In this document: in pieces, positions 8,608 to 17,317 of the stretch
How positions within the stretch are numbered: the stretch's first letter is position 1
Layout of the letters: every line of letters begins with the position of its first letter
From: Devosia nanyangense
Lineage (GTDB): Bacteria > Pseudomonadota > Alphaproteobacteria > Rhizobiales > Devosiaceae
DNA length: 64,000 bases
Direction: 5' to 3'
NCBI GenBank assembly: GCA_016213505.1
Contig: JACRAF010000018.1
Location: 1 to 64,000 of the forward strand
Program-made: the position numbers and the translations under genes
The notes under the pieces: model-generated
What the model was told of the DNA's origin: nothing
Database searches by the model: none
What the model saw: only the letters and a program-made list of their open reading frames with translations

Positions 8608-10734
8608 GTGCCGGCGATTGACAGCAAAGCGGTCCGGTCGCGGCGGCGCCTTTCGCGCCTCGCCGCGGCCGGACTGATTGTCCTGCTGGCGCTCGGCGTC
8701 GGAGGCGTGGTGACGACGCGCACGATGATCGCCGGGATCGCCGCGGACCTGCCGCCGACACCCGACCTCGCGACGCTGCCGGTCTCGACCGCGGTGGTCG
8801 ACCGGGCGGGGTTGCTGCTGAGGCCCTTCACCACCAGCGGCGGACGCTGGCGACTGCCGGTGACGGTGGGCGAAGTGGACCGTCATTTCATCGACATGCT
8901 GGTGGCCTATGAGGACCGCAATTTTGCCTCCCACCACGGCATCGACTGGCTGTCGATGCTGCGCGCCGCCGGGCAATTCGCCGGCGCCGGCGGGCACGTG
9001 GTGTCGGGCGGCTCGACGCTGACGATGCAGGTGGCGCGGCTGATCGAAGGCGAGCCGACGCGCGATCTCAACGCCAAGATCCGGCAGATCGTCCACGCCG
9101 ATCAGCTCGAGCGCCAGCTCAGCAAGACCCAGATTCTGACCCTCTATCTGACGCTGGCGCCCTATGGCGGCAACATCGAGGGCATCCGGGCGGCGAGCCT
9201 GGCGTATTTCGGCAAGGAGCCGACGCGGCTGACCACGGCCGAATCGGCGTTGCTGGTGGCGCTGCCGCAATCGCCCGAAGCCCGGCGGCCGGACCTTCAC
9301 CCGGCGGCGGCGCTGGCCGGGCGCAACATGGTGCTCGACCGCATGGTCAGCCAAGGCGTGATCAGCGCCGAGGAGTCCGCGTCGGCCAAGCTCGAGCCGA
9401 TGCCTTCGGCGCGGCTGCAGTTCCCGATGCTGGCGGCGCACCTGGCGCAGGAGGCGGTGGCCGCCCATCCCAATGCGCGGCAGGTGGCGCTGACCGTCGA
9501 CCGCAGGCTGCAGGCGGCGCTCGAACGGCTCGGGGCGGCGCACGCGACTGAGATCGGGCCAAAAGTGTCGGTCGCCATCGTCGTCGCCGACCAGGCGAGC
9601 GGCAACATCCTCGCCTCGGTGGGCTCGGCGGGATATCTGGCGCAAGAGAGCAACGGCTTCGTCGACATGACGATGGCGGTGCGTTCGCCCGGCTCGACGC
9701 TGAAGCCGCTGATCTACGGGCTCGGCTTCGAGCTCGGCCTCGCGCACCCCGAGAGCCTGATCGAGGACCGGCCGACGGCGTTCGGCGGCTATGTGCCGGT
9801 CAACTTCGACGGCTTCAGTCACGGGACAGTGACGATCCGGCAGGCGCTGACCGAATCGCTCAATATTCCGGCGGTGGTGGTGCTCGATGCAGTCGGCACC
9901 GCCCGGCTGGTGGCTCGCATGCACAGGGCCGACGCCAATCCGCTCCTGCCCGACAACACGGCGCCGGGTCTCGCCGTCGGGCTCGGCGGCGTCGGGGTGA
10001 CGCTGCGCGACCTGGTGTCGATCTATGCGGCGATCGGGCGCGGTGGCACGCCGGTGCACCTCAAGGACGGCGTTACAGTCCTGCCCGAGGCGGCCGATCC
10101 GGCACCGGTGCTGGACCCGGTCGCGGCGTGGTACGTCTCCAATATTCTCGCCGACGTGCCGCCGCCGCTCAGCGGCTCACCCGGCCGCATCGCGTTCAAG
10201 ACCGGCACCTCCTATGGCTACCGCGACGCCTGGGCGATCGGCTATGACGGCAAGACGGTGATCGGCGTCTGGGTCGGCCGACCGGACGGCGAGCCGGTGC
10301 CGGGGATCGCGGGCATCGTCGCGGCGGCGCCGATCCTGTTCGAGAGCTTTGACAAGCTCGGCACGCCCGTCGCGCCGCTCCGGTCTGCGCCGCCGGGCGT
10401 GCTGTTCGCCTCGAACCCCGAACTGCCGGAGCCGCTCAGGCGCTTCCGCCACCCCAATGACGACATGGTGGCGCGCAAGGCCGCGCCGCAAATCGCCTTC
10501 CCTGCCGACGGCGTCGATCTCGACCTGGGGCTCAGATCCGGGGCCGGCCGCGCGTTGATCGTCAAGGTCCGGAACGGCGTGGCGCCCTTCACCTTCTTTG
10601 CCAATGGCGCGCCGTTCGGCCAATCGGCCTTCGCCCGGCAGGACAGCTGGACCCCGGATGGGCCGGGATTCGTGACGCTGTCGGTGGTCGACGCCGAAGG
10701 GCGCTCGGACGCAGTGAAGGTCTTTTTGGATTGA
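8608..10734 (+). CDS. pbpC: Penicillin-binding protein 1C (bifunctional murein synthase)
   Basis: Inner-membrane enzyme polymerising and cross-linking peptidoglycan. This 708-aa protein has a membrane anchor at about residues 18-40, a glycosyltransferase domain with catalytic YEDRNFASHHG (about 100-110) and GGSTLTMQVARL, and a transpeptidase domain with SPGSTLKP (Ser about 363), SLN and KTGTS (about 531). A C-terminal beta-rich region matches the PBP1C-specific domain. It follows the macroglobulin gene by 12 bases and is almost surely cotranscribed, fitting repair of the wall where an attacker has breached the outer membrane. The epimerase-like gene starts 4 bases after its stop, so readthrough into a metabolic gene is possible. 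Confidence 0.95.
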   Translation: MPAIDSKAVRSRRRLSRLAAAGLIVLLALGVGGVVTTRTMIAGIAADLPPTPDLATLPVSTAVVDRAGLLLRPFTTSGGRWRLPVTVGEVDRHFIDMLVAYEDRNFASHHGIDWLSMLRAAGQFAGAGGHVVSGGSTLTMQVARLIEGEPTRDLNAKIRQIVHADQLERQLSKTQILTLYLTLAPYGGNIEGIRAASLAYFGKEPTRLTTAESALLVALPQSPEARRPDLHPAAALAGRNMVLDRMVSQGVISAEESASAKLEPMPSARLQFPMLAAHLAQEAVAAHPNARQVALTVDRRLQAALERLGAAHATEIGPKVSVAIVVADQASGNILASVGSAGYLAQESNGFVDMTMAVRSPGSTLKPLIYGLGFELGLAHPESLIEDRPTAFGGYVPVNFDGFSHGTVTIRQALTESLNIPAVVVLDAVGTARLVARMHRADANPLLPDNTAPGLAVGLGGVGVTLRDLVSIYAAIGRGGTPVHLKDGVTVLPEAADPAPVLDPVAAWYVSNILADVPPPLSGSPGRIAFKTGTSYGYRDAWAIGYDGKTVIGVWVGRPDGEPVPGIAGIVAAAPILFESFDKLGTPVAPLRSAPPGVLFASNPELPEPLRRFRHPNDDMVARKAAPQIAFPADGVDLDLGLRSGAGRALIVKVRNGVAPFTFFANGAPFGQSAFARQDSWTPDGPGFVTLSVVDAEGRSDAVKVFLD

Positions 10735-10738
10735 GGCG

Positions 10739-11554
10739 ATGACCAAGAGCATTCTCATCACCGGCGCCGCCGGCAATATCGGCGGAAAGCTGAGCGCACA
10801 TTTCAAGGGCGCTGGGGACTACGATCTCCGGCTGCTCGACCGGATGGCGGGCGACGGGATCGTCGCGGCGGACCTTGCCGACTATGGCGGGCATTGGCCG
10901 CGGCTGCTGGAGGGCGTCGACACCGTGCTGCATTTCGCCGGCGAGCCGAACGGCAATGCGAACTGGGCCTCGGTGCTGCGCGGCAACGTCACCGCGACAC
11001 AGCACGTGCTGAGGGCGGCGCGCGCGGCCAAGGTGCGGCGCGTGGTGTTCGCCAGCACCAACCAGGTGATGCTGGGCTACCGCTTCCGCGAGGGACCGGT
11101 GACCACCGACATGCCACCCGCCCCGCTCAGCCCCTACGGCATCTCCAAGCTCTGCTGCGAGCAAATGGGACGGGCCTTCGTCGAGGAGACCGGCATCGAC
11201 TTTCTGGCGCTCCGCATCGGCTATTTCCAGCGCGGCGAGAACCGGCCGGGGCCGCATATGCTGATCGGCGAATGGGGGCAATCGATGTGGCTCTCCAATC
11301 GCGACATGATCCAGGCGGCGGAGCGCGCCATCGCGGCCGAGCCGTTCGGCTTTGCGGTGGTGAACCTCGTCTCGAACAATCTCGGCATGCGTTGGGACAT
11401 CGCGCACACGCGAGAGATCATCGGTTATGTACCCCTCGATAGCGCGACGCCGGTGATCGACGATACCGCGCGGGCGACGGACGCGCTGGCGCGACAGGCG
11501 ACGATCGTGCCGGGGACGTGGTTCGACGAGAATTTTGCAGTCGTCGAGGGATAA
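10739..11554 (+). CDS. NAD-dependent epimerase/dehydratase family protein, uronate dehydrogenase-like
   Basis: A 271-aa extended short-chain dehydrogenase with N-terminal NAD motif GAAGNIG (residues 9-15), an Asp for the adenosine ribose (LLDRM), and the catalytic Ser/Tyr/Lys set (FASTNQ, then SPYGISK). Overall form and length resemble uronate dehydrogenase, which oxidises D-galacturonate or D-glucuronate to aldarolactone. Adjacent enolase-superfamily genes on the opposite strand suit the next step, aldarate dehydration. Another sugar-directed activity is possible. The start is 4 bases after the pbpC stop. Confidence 0.75.
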   Translation: MTKSILITGAAGNIGGKLSAHFKGAGDYDLRLLDRMAGDGIVAADLADYGGHWPRLLEGVDTVLHFAGEPNGNANWASVLRGNVTATQHVLRAARAAKVRRVVFASTNQVMLGYRFREGPVTTDMPPAPLSPYGISKLCCEQMGRAFVEETGIDFLALRIGYFQRGENRPGPHMLIGEWGQSMWLSNRDMIQAAERAIAAEPFGFAVVNLVSNNLGMRWDIAHTREIIGYVPLDSATPVIDDTARATDALARQATIVPGTWFDENFAVVEG

Positions 11555-11557
11555 GGG

Positions 11558-12712
11558 CTACCAGTTGGTGACCGAGCCGTCGCCGCGTTTGAGATGCGGC
11601 GCTTCCCAGAACTTGAAGCTCTGCTTTTTGATGAACTCCTCGTCGACCTCGACGCCGAGGCCGGGGGCGTTGCCGACCGGATAGGCGGCGCCGTCGAGGG
11701 TGGGCTGGGTGGTGAACACCGAGGTGTCGTAGAAGCCGAGATAGCCTTCGGCCGGCGAGGCGCGGGTTTCGAGCCAGGAGAAATTGGCGACGGCGGCGGC
11801 GAAATGGACGGTCGCGGCGGTGCAGATCGGGCCGAGCGGATTGTGCGGCATCATGTCGACGTAATGCGCCTCGCTCCAGCCGGCGACCTTCATGGCTTCG
11901 GTGAGGCCGCCGACATTGCATACGTCGATGCGGTTGAACTGGTGGATGCCGCGCTCGATGTAGGGCAGGAACTGCCACTTGCTGGAAAATTCCTCGCCGA
12001 TGGCGAAGGGCACGTCGGTCAGGGTGCGGAGCGATTCGTAGGCCTCGGGCGTCTCGTCACGGATCGGCTCCTCGAGGAAATCGAGGGTACCGGACGGCAT
12101 CTTCTGGCAGAAGCTCGCGGTTTCGGCGACCGACAAGCGGTGGTGATAGTCGATGCCGAGGACGACGCTCTCACCCAGGGCCTCACGCGCCTTGACCAGC
12201 CATCTGGCCGTCTCGCCGATCGACTCGCGGGGCTCGAAGATGCCTCTCGAATCCTGTCCGGCGGGGAAGAACCGAATGGCGTTCCAGCCCTGCGCCATGA
12301 GCTCCCTGGCCTGCTCTATCATCGCGTCGCCCGGCGGCAGCGAGGTCGAGGCGAAGGTGGGGATGCGATCGCGCTGCTTGCCGCCGAGCAGATCGTAGAC
12401 CGGCACCCCAAGCGCCTTGCCCTTGATGTCGTGGAGGGCGATATCGATGGCCGAGATCGCCGCCTGCAGCACGCGGCCGCCCTCGAAATACTGGCTGCGG
12501 TAGGTCTCCTGCCAGATGGCGCCGATATCGAAGGCGTTCCGCCCGACGAGGAACTCGCGGTAGTGCTCGATGGCGCCGACCACCGCCTTCTCGCGGCCCG
12601 ACAGGCCGCTCTCGCCCCAGCCGAAAATGCCCTCGTCGGTCTCGATTTTGACGATGAGCTGGTTGCGGGTGCCGATCCACACCGGATAGGGCTTGATGGC
12701 GGTGATCTTCAT
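11558..12712 (-). CDS. Mandelate racemase/muconate lactonizing family protein, sugar-acid dehydratase-like
   Basis: Enolase-superfamily enzyme (384 aa) that would abstract an alpha proton from a carboxylate sugar and eliminate water. The barrel shows metal ligands in GIDYHH, FLEEPI and AIGEEF, a likely acid/base His in the DYHHR segment and a second in MMPHNPLGP, as in the galactonate dehydratase subgroup. Start MKITAIKPYP at 12712 is chosen because it falls 5 bases after the upstream gene's stop; a 9-codon longer version would overlap that gene. It is last in the importer operon transcribed leftward from 18823. Substrate, an aldonate or aldarate, is inference. Confidence 0.82.
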   Translation of the reverse strand: MKITAIKPYPVWIGTRNQLIVKIETDEGIFGWGESGLSGREKAVVGAIEHYREFLVGRNAFDIGAIWQETYRSQYFEGGRVLQAAISAIDIALHDIKGKALGVPVYDLLGGKQRDRIPTFASTSLPPGDAMIEQARELMAQGWNAIRFFPAGQDSRGIFEPRESIGETARWLVKAREALGESVVLGIDYHHRLSVAETASFCQKMPSGTLDFLEEPIRDETPEAYESLRTLTDVPFAIGEEFSSKWQFLPYIERGIHQFNRIDVCNVGGLTEAMKVAGWSEAHYVDMMPHNPLGPICTAATVHFAAAVANFSWLETRASPAEGYLGFYDTSVFTTQPTLDGAAYPVGNAPGLGVEVDEEFIKKQSFKFWEAPHLKRGDGSVTNW

Positions 12713-12717
12713 GACGG

Positions 12718-14073
12718 TCAGCTCCAGGTCCGATCCCACGAGTATTCGTCGTCCCAGCGATCCGTGGGCTGCCAGATCCCGGTAACGCCCGGCTGCAGAT
12801 GCTGGGAGATCACCTCGTCGACCACCTCATCGATGCCAAGGCCCGGCTTGTCAGAAACGGTGATGAAGCCATCCTTGACGAGCGGCTTGGGGAGGCCGGT
12901 GACGATATCGTCCCACCAGGCCACGTCGGCCGAGTGATACTCGAGCGCCATGAAGTTTTCCGTCGCCACCGCGACGTGCGCCGCGGCCATCGCGGCGATG
13001 GGGCTTTCGGCCATGTGGATGGCCATGGCGACGCCGTGGTCCTGCGCCATGTCGCCGATCTTCTTGGTCTCGAGGATGCCGCCCGAGGTCAAGAGGTCCG
13101 GGTGGATAACCGAGATGCCGGACTTGAGCAGCGGCTCGAAGCCCTCCTTGAGGTAGATGTCCTCGCCGGTGCAGATCGGCACCGAGGTGGCTTCCTGGAG
13201 CTGCCGATACTGCTCGGTGTATTGCCAGGGAACCACATCCTCGAGCCAGGCGGGCACATACTTTTCGATCCGCCTGGCGAGGCGGATGCCGTTCTGCAGC
13301 GAGATGTGACCGACATGGTCGATGGCGAGGGGAATATCCATGCCGATGATTTCGCGGACCTCGGAGATGTACTGCTCCAGGAGGTCGAGCCCCTTGTCGG
13401 TGAAATGGAGGCCGCTGAAGGGGTGGCGGACGTTGTGGATATCGTAGGTGGCGTTGCGGGCGCGCCGGTCTTCGATCGTCTTCGCCGATCCGCGACTGGG
13501 ATGAATCTTGTACCCCTCGAGCGTGCCGGCGGGCGCGACGACCGCGCCGGGGATGTCGGCAATCTGCATCAGGCCGAGGTCCATCTTGAGGAAGGTGAAA
13601 CCCCGCTCCATGCGCGCCTTGAGGCGCTTGCCGGTCTCGGTGCCGCTGGGTTTTTCCGCGTCGGTGTCGCAATAGATGCGCACCTTGTCGCGGAACTTGC
13701 CGCCGAGCATCTGGTAGACCGGGACGCCATAGGCCTTGCCGGCGAGGTCCCAGAGCGCGATCTCCACCGCCGAGACGCCGCCACCCTGCCGGCCGTGTCC
13801 GCCGAACTGCTTGATGCGCCGGAACAGCCTGTCGATGTCGCAGGGGTTCTCGCCGAGCAGCCGGCTCTTCAGCATGAGGGCGAAGGTGGCGCTGGCGCCG
13901 TCGCGCACCTCGCCCAACCCCACGATCCCTTGGTTGGTGTAGATCTTCAGCAGCGCGGACGTGAACGGCGCGCCGACGATTTCGGCAACCCGCATGTCGG
14001 TGATCCGAAGCTCGGAGGGCTTCGAGTTGGTGTTGACCCGGTTGAGGGCGTCTTCCGGCGTGTTCGCGTTCAT
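12718..14073 (-). CDS. Mandelate racemase/muconate lactonizing family protein (mannonate dehydratase-like)
   Basis: A second enolase-superfamily enzyme, 451 aa. Visible are the capping domain, a Lys in [16 protein letters not shown] with the first metal ligand and a His, [16 protein letters not shown] and a late HMAESPIA segment. It resembles the long mannonate/gluconate dehydratase-type branch rather than the shorter paralogue just downstream, so the pair probably handles different acid sugars or epimers. About 20 N-terminal residues precede the conserved start; MRVAEIVG is an alternative internal start. It lies 102 bases after the importer ATPase gene in the same orientation. Confidence 0.82.
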   Translation of the reverse strand: MNANTPEDALNRVNTNSKPSELRITDMRVAEIVGAPFTSALLKIYTNQGIVGLGEVRDGASATFALMLKSRLLGENPCDIDRLFRRIKQFGGHGRQGGGVSAVEIALWDLAGKAYGVPVYQMLGGKFRDKVRIYCDTDAEKPSGTETGKRLKARMERGFTFLKMDLGLMQIADIPGAVVAPAGTLEGYKIHPSRGSAKTIEDRRARNATYDIHNVRHPFSGLHFTDKGLDLLEQYISEVREIIGMDIPLAIDHVGHISLQNGIRLARRIEKYVPAWLEDVVPWQYTEQYRQLQEATSVPICTGEDIYLKEGFEPLLKSGISVIHPDLLTSGGILETKKIGDMAQDHGVAMAIHMAESPIAAMAAAHVAVATENFMALEYHSADVAWWDDIVTGLPKPLVKDGFITVSDKPGLGIDEVVDEVISQHLQPGVTGIWQPTDRWDDEYSWDRTWS

Positions 14074-14175
14074 CGTGGGATTCTGATCCTGATTGTGACG
14101 GCCGCTCCCGGCGTTGCGTCCGTCGATGATTGCTGTCGATGCGTGGTGCCGCGCCGGTGGGGGTCCTCGGTGCGG

Positions 14176-15273
14176 CTATGCGGCCGCCAATGCCATCTGC
14201 GTTTCGCCGTCGAACAGGTGGAGCTTGTTCTGATTGAACTCGACGAAGACCGGCTCGTCGGGCGCAATGGGAAAATGCGGATCGAGGCTGACGATGATGA
14301 TCGAGGCGCCGAGCTTGACCTGGGCAAAGGTGACGTCGCCGGTGGGCTCGACGATGTAGACGCGGCCGGGGACGGTGCCGGGCTCCGCCGATTTGTGAAT
14401 CCGGAGCGTGCTGTGGCGGGCCCCGAGCACGACCTTGTCGGAGGTGGCGGAGAGCGCCTTGTGGCCGTTTTCGGCCGAGAGCTCGAACTCCCAGCCGTCG
14501 ACGCTCCTGAGCCACACGGCGTCGCCCTTGCGCACCACCTGAACCGGCACCAGGCTCATCGCGGGGCTGCCGATGAAGCCGGCGACGAAGGTATTGACCG
14601 GCTTGGCAAAGACCATGTCGGGCGCGTCGTATTGCTGGAGGAAGCCGCCGCTCATGACCGCCATCTTGTCGGCCATGGTGACCGCCTCGAGCTGATCGTG
14701 AGTGACGTAGATGACGGTGGTGTGGAGATCCTGGTGGAAGCGCTTGAGCTCGGAGCGCATCTGCACGCGCAGCTTGGCGTCAAGATTGGAAAGCGGCTCG
14801 TCCATCAGGAACACCGCCGGGTCGCGGACCAGAGCGCGGCCGAGAGCGACGCGCTGCTGCTGGCCGCCGGACAGTTCGCGCGGCCGCCGCTCGAGCAGAT
14901 GGGTGATGTCGAGGACGCGGGCGGCCTCCTTCACCTTGGCGTCGATATCGGGCTTGGCGAGCTTGCGCATCTGCAGCGGGAAGGCGAGGTTCTTGTAGAC
15001 CGACTTGTTGGGATAGAGCGCGTAGTTCTGGAACACCATTGCAATGTCGCGATCCTTGGGATCGAGATCATTGACCAGCCGGTCGGCGATGTGAATTTCG
15101 CCGCCCGACATGGGGATCAGGCCGGCGACGAGGTTGAGCGTCGTGGTCTTGCCGCAACCGGAGGGGCCGACCAGCGCGACGAACTCGCCATCCCCAACGG
15201 TCAACGAGACGTGGTTGACGGCGATGTGAGCGCCGTAGTGCTTGACCACCTCTTTGAGGACGACCTCGGCCAT
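14176..15273 (-). CDS. CUT1 sugar ABC importer ATP-binding protein (MalK/UgpC type)
   Basis: Cytoplasmic ATPase of the importer encoded by the next three genes upstream. The 365-aa protein shows Walker A GPSGCGKTTT, signature LSGGQQQRVALGRAL, Walker [14 protein letters not shown] and switch VTHDQ, then a C-terminal TOBE-like beta domain used for regulation or inducer-exclusion contacts. The start MAEVVLKEVV is supported by alignment with the family and an upstream GGGGAG; the frame stays open far upstream through the permease gene and that extension is rejected. The spacer to the permease is 47 bases. Confidence 0.92.
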   Translation of the reverse strand: MAEVVLKEVVKHYGAHIAVNHVSLTVGDGEFVALVGPSGCGKTTTLNLVAGLIPMSGGEIHIADRLVNDLDPKDRDIAMVFQNYALYPNKSVYKNLAFPLQMRKLAKPDIDAKVKEAARVLDITHLLERRPRELSGGQQQRVALGRALVRDPAVFLMDEPLSNLDAKLRVQMRSELKRFHQDLHTTVIYVTHDQLEAVTMADKMAVMSGGFLQQYDAPDMVFAKPVNTFVAGFIGSPAMSLVPVQVVRKGDAVWLRSVDGWEFELSAENGHKALSATSDKVVLGARHSTLRIHKSAEPGTVPGRVYIVEPTGDVTFAQVKLGASIIIVSLDPHFPIAPDEPVFVEFNQNKLHLFDGETQMALAAA

Positions 15274-15320
15274 TGAACTCCCCTTAACCCGATCCGTCGC
15301 GCTCTGTGGCGCGTGCGGGA

Positions 15321-16202
15321 CTAATTCTTGACAGCGCCTTCGGTCAGCGCGCGGACGAAATATTTCTGCAGGACCAGGAACAGCACGACCACCGGAACGC
15401 TCATCAGGAAGGTCGCCGCCATCAGCCCCGGCCAGTCGGTGGCGAACTCGGTGAAGAAGCGCTGGATGCCGACCGGCAGGGTCATCGATTCCTGCTTGGA
15501 GAGGAACGTGTAGGCATAGACGTATTCGTTCCAGGCACCGATGAACGAGAAGATCGAGGTGGCGATGATGCCGGGTGAACTGAGCGGCATGACGATGAGG
15601 ATGAAGGCCTGGAAGCGCGTGGCGCCGTCGATGCGGGCGGCCTGCTCGAGCTGGATCGGGATGTTGTCGTAAAAGCCCTTGAGCAGCCAGATCGAGAGCG
15701 GCAGACCGAAGGTCAGATAGGTGAGGATCAACGAGCCGTGGGTGTTGACCAGGCCGAGCCAGCGCATCAAGAGGAACAGCGGCATCAGGAAGACCACAGC
15801 GGGGAACATGTTCCGCAGCAGCACCGAGAAGAACAGGAAGGTGCGGCCGGGGAAGCGGAAGCGCGAGAAGGCATAGGCCGCCGGCACGGCCACAACGACG
15901 CCGATGACCGTGGTGGTCAGGGCCACATAGAAGCTGTTCCAGAAGTAACGCAGGAACTCCTGGCCGACGGAGTTCGACGGGTCGAGCAGCCTGGCGTAGT
16001 TCTGCAGCGTCGGCTCGGCCGGCCACCATTGCGGCGGATACTGCATCGCCGCGAACTGGGTCTTGATCGAGGTCAGCACCATCCAGACCATCGGCAGGAC
16101 GGTAAAGAGCAGGAGGAAGACGAGGAAGACACGGCCGGACCAGCGCCACCAGTCGATGGGCCTTTTGGTGATGGCACGAGAGGAGAAGGTCGCGTCGGTC
16201 AC
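15321..16202 (-). CDS. CUT1 sugar ABC importer permease (MalG type)
   Basis: Inner-membrane permease of 293 aa with six predicted helices, the first at WSGRVFLVFLLLFTVLPMVW, and the cytoplasmic EAA loop near EQAARIDGATRFQAF that docks the ATPase. It pairs with the MalF-type permease starting at 17244. Start MTDATFSSRA at 16202. The surrounding genes imply uptake of an acidic sugar or oligomer. Confidence 0.92.
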   Translation of the reverse strand: MTDATFSSRAITKRPIDWWRWSGRVFLVFLLLFTVLPMVWMVLTSIKTQFAAMQYPPQWWPAEPTLQNYARLLDPSNSVGQEFLRYFWNSFYVALTTTVIGVVVAVPAAYAFSRFRFPGRTFLFFSVLLRNMFPAVVFLMPLFLLMRWLGLVNTHGSLILTYLTFGLPLSIWLLKGFYDNIPIQLEQAARIDGATRFQAFILIVMPLSSPGIIATSIFSFIGAWNEYVYAYTFLSKQESMTLPVGIQRFFTEFATDWPGLMAATFLMSVPVVVLFLVLQKYFVRALTEGAVKN

Positions 16203-16281
16203 GACTTGATCCTCCTGGAGCTGGTGAGCATGGCGGGAGACGGCGGAGCGGCGGCGGTGCCGACGAATGCTGAGGTGGACA

Positions 16282-17244
16282 TCAGCCGGCCCTCGCTTCG
16301 TCGCCGCGGGTCAGTGCCCGCACGTAGAAGTAGCCCAGCGTCATCATGACGATGAAGAGGATCACCGAATAGGCCGAGGCGACGCCGTAGCGCTGCCGGC
16401 CGAAGGCAAGGTTGTAGATCTGGGTGATCCAGATGTCGGAGGCGCCGGCGGGACCGCCACCGGTCATGATCCAGGGGATGATGAAGGAATTGAAGTTGGC
16501 GACCATCAGCAGCAGCACGGTCACCATCGACACACTCTTCAGATGCGGGAAGGTGACGTGCCAGAAGCGCTGCCAGGCATTGGCGCCATCGACCTGCGCG
16601 GCCCGCAGCAACTGATCGGGCACGGTCTGCAGGCCAGCCATCAGCATGATCATGGCGAAGGAAAACTCCTTCCAGATGTTGACCACGATCAGCGAGGGCA
16701 GCACCGAGTGCAGATTGTCGAGAAAGTTGATCGGCCTGTCGCTCAGCTGGAACTGCACGGCGAGCGCGCCGATGACGCCGAAATCCGAATGGTAGAGCCA
16801 CTTCCAGACGTAGGAGGCGGCGACGGCGCTCACCACGTAGGGGATGAGCAGCAGCGCCCTGAGCACACCGCGGCCCATGAACTCGCGGTGCAATGACAGC
16901 GCCGCGCCGAGGCCGAGCAGAAACGCGAACAGGGTCGAACCGGCGGTCCAGATCAACGTGTTGAGGGTAACGTCGCGGAATGAGGCGCTACGGAGAATGG
17001 TGACGTAGTTGTCGAGCCCGACGAAGATCTTGTCCTTCATCTGCAGGTTGGGCGGGGTTTTGAAGAGGCTGAGCTCGATGGTGTAGTAGATCGGGTAACC
17101 GATAACGACCAGCATCACTACGATCGCGGGCAGCACGTAAAGGTAGTCGGCGCGGTGGTTGACGATGCGCCTGAGAAGGCCGGCGCGCCTGGGCGACACC
17201 GCCGGATCACCGGCAAAAGCGGCCTGCCCCGTCACCGTGCTCAA
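16282..17244 (-). CDS. CUT1 sugar ABC importer permease (MalF type)
   Basis: Inner-membrane permease, 320 aa, six to seven helices, with the EAA-loop segment LRAAQVDGANAWQRF. First of the two permeases after the binding-protein gene; 79 bases separate it from the MalG-type gene. Start MSTVTGQAAF at 17244, preceded by a CAGGGGCAG purine stretch. Translation starts just after an intercistronic hairpin. Confidence 0.92.
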   Translation of the reverse strand: MSTVTGQAAFAGDPAVSPRRAGLLRRIVNHRADYLYVLPAIVVMLVVIGYPIYYTIELSLFKTPPNLQMKDKIFVGLDNYVTILRSASFRDVTLNTLIWTAGSTLFAFLLGLGAALSLHREFMGRGVLRALLLIPYVVSAVAASYVWKWLYHSDFGVIGALAVQFQLSDRPINFLDNLHSVLPSLIVVNIWKEFSFAMIMLMAGLQTVPDQLLRAAQVDGANAWQRFWHVTFPHLKSVSMVTVLLLMVANFNSFIIPWIMTGGGPAGASDIWITQIYNLAFGRQRYGVASAYSVILFIVMMTLGYFYVRALTRGDEARAG

Positions 17245-17275
17245 TGCTGCTGCCCCTGGTTGGAAGATGAGATGA

Positions 17276-17295
17276 CCGGCGGCTCGCGCCGCCGG
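17276..17295 (-). promoter_or_regulatory. Intercistronic hairpin behind the binding-protein gene
   Basis: CCGGCGGC, four bases, GCCGCCGG: a perfect 8-bp GC stem in the 73-base gap between the solute-binding-protein stop (17318) and the first permease start (17244). Such stems commonly stabilise the upstream mRNA or attenuate readthrough so that more binding protein than permease is made. That role is inference; the palindrome is direct. Confidence 0.6.
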
Positions 17296-17317
17296 CCAGT
17301 GCGCTCGGGAGGAACGC

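Noticed and set aside
3706..10059. Leftward open frame of about 2,100 codons antisense to the macroglobulin and pbpC genes
   Set aside because: Composition is dominated by Arg, His, Gly and Asp with no domain; it is the usual antisense artefact of GC-rich codon use opposite two clearly real genes.
12799..15276. Rightward open frame of 825 codons antisense to enolase-type and ATPase genes
   Set aside because: Mirror frame of two well-supported genes, with no recognisable motif.
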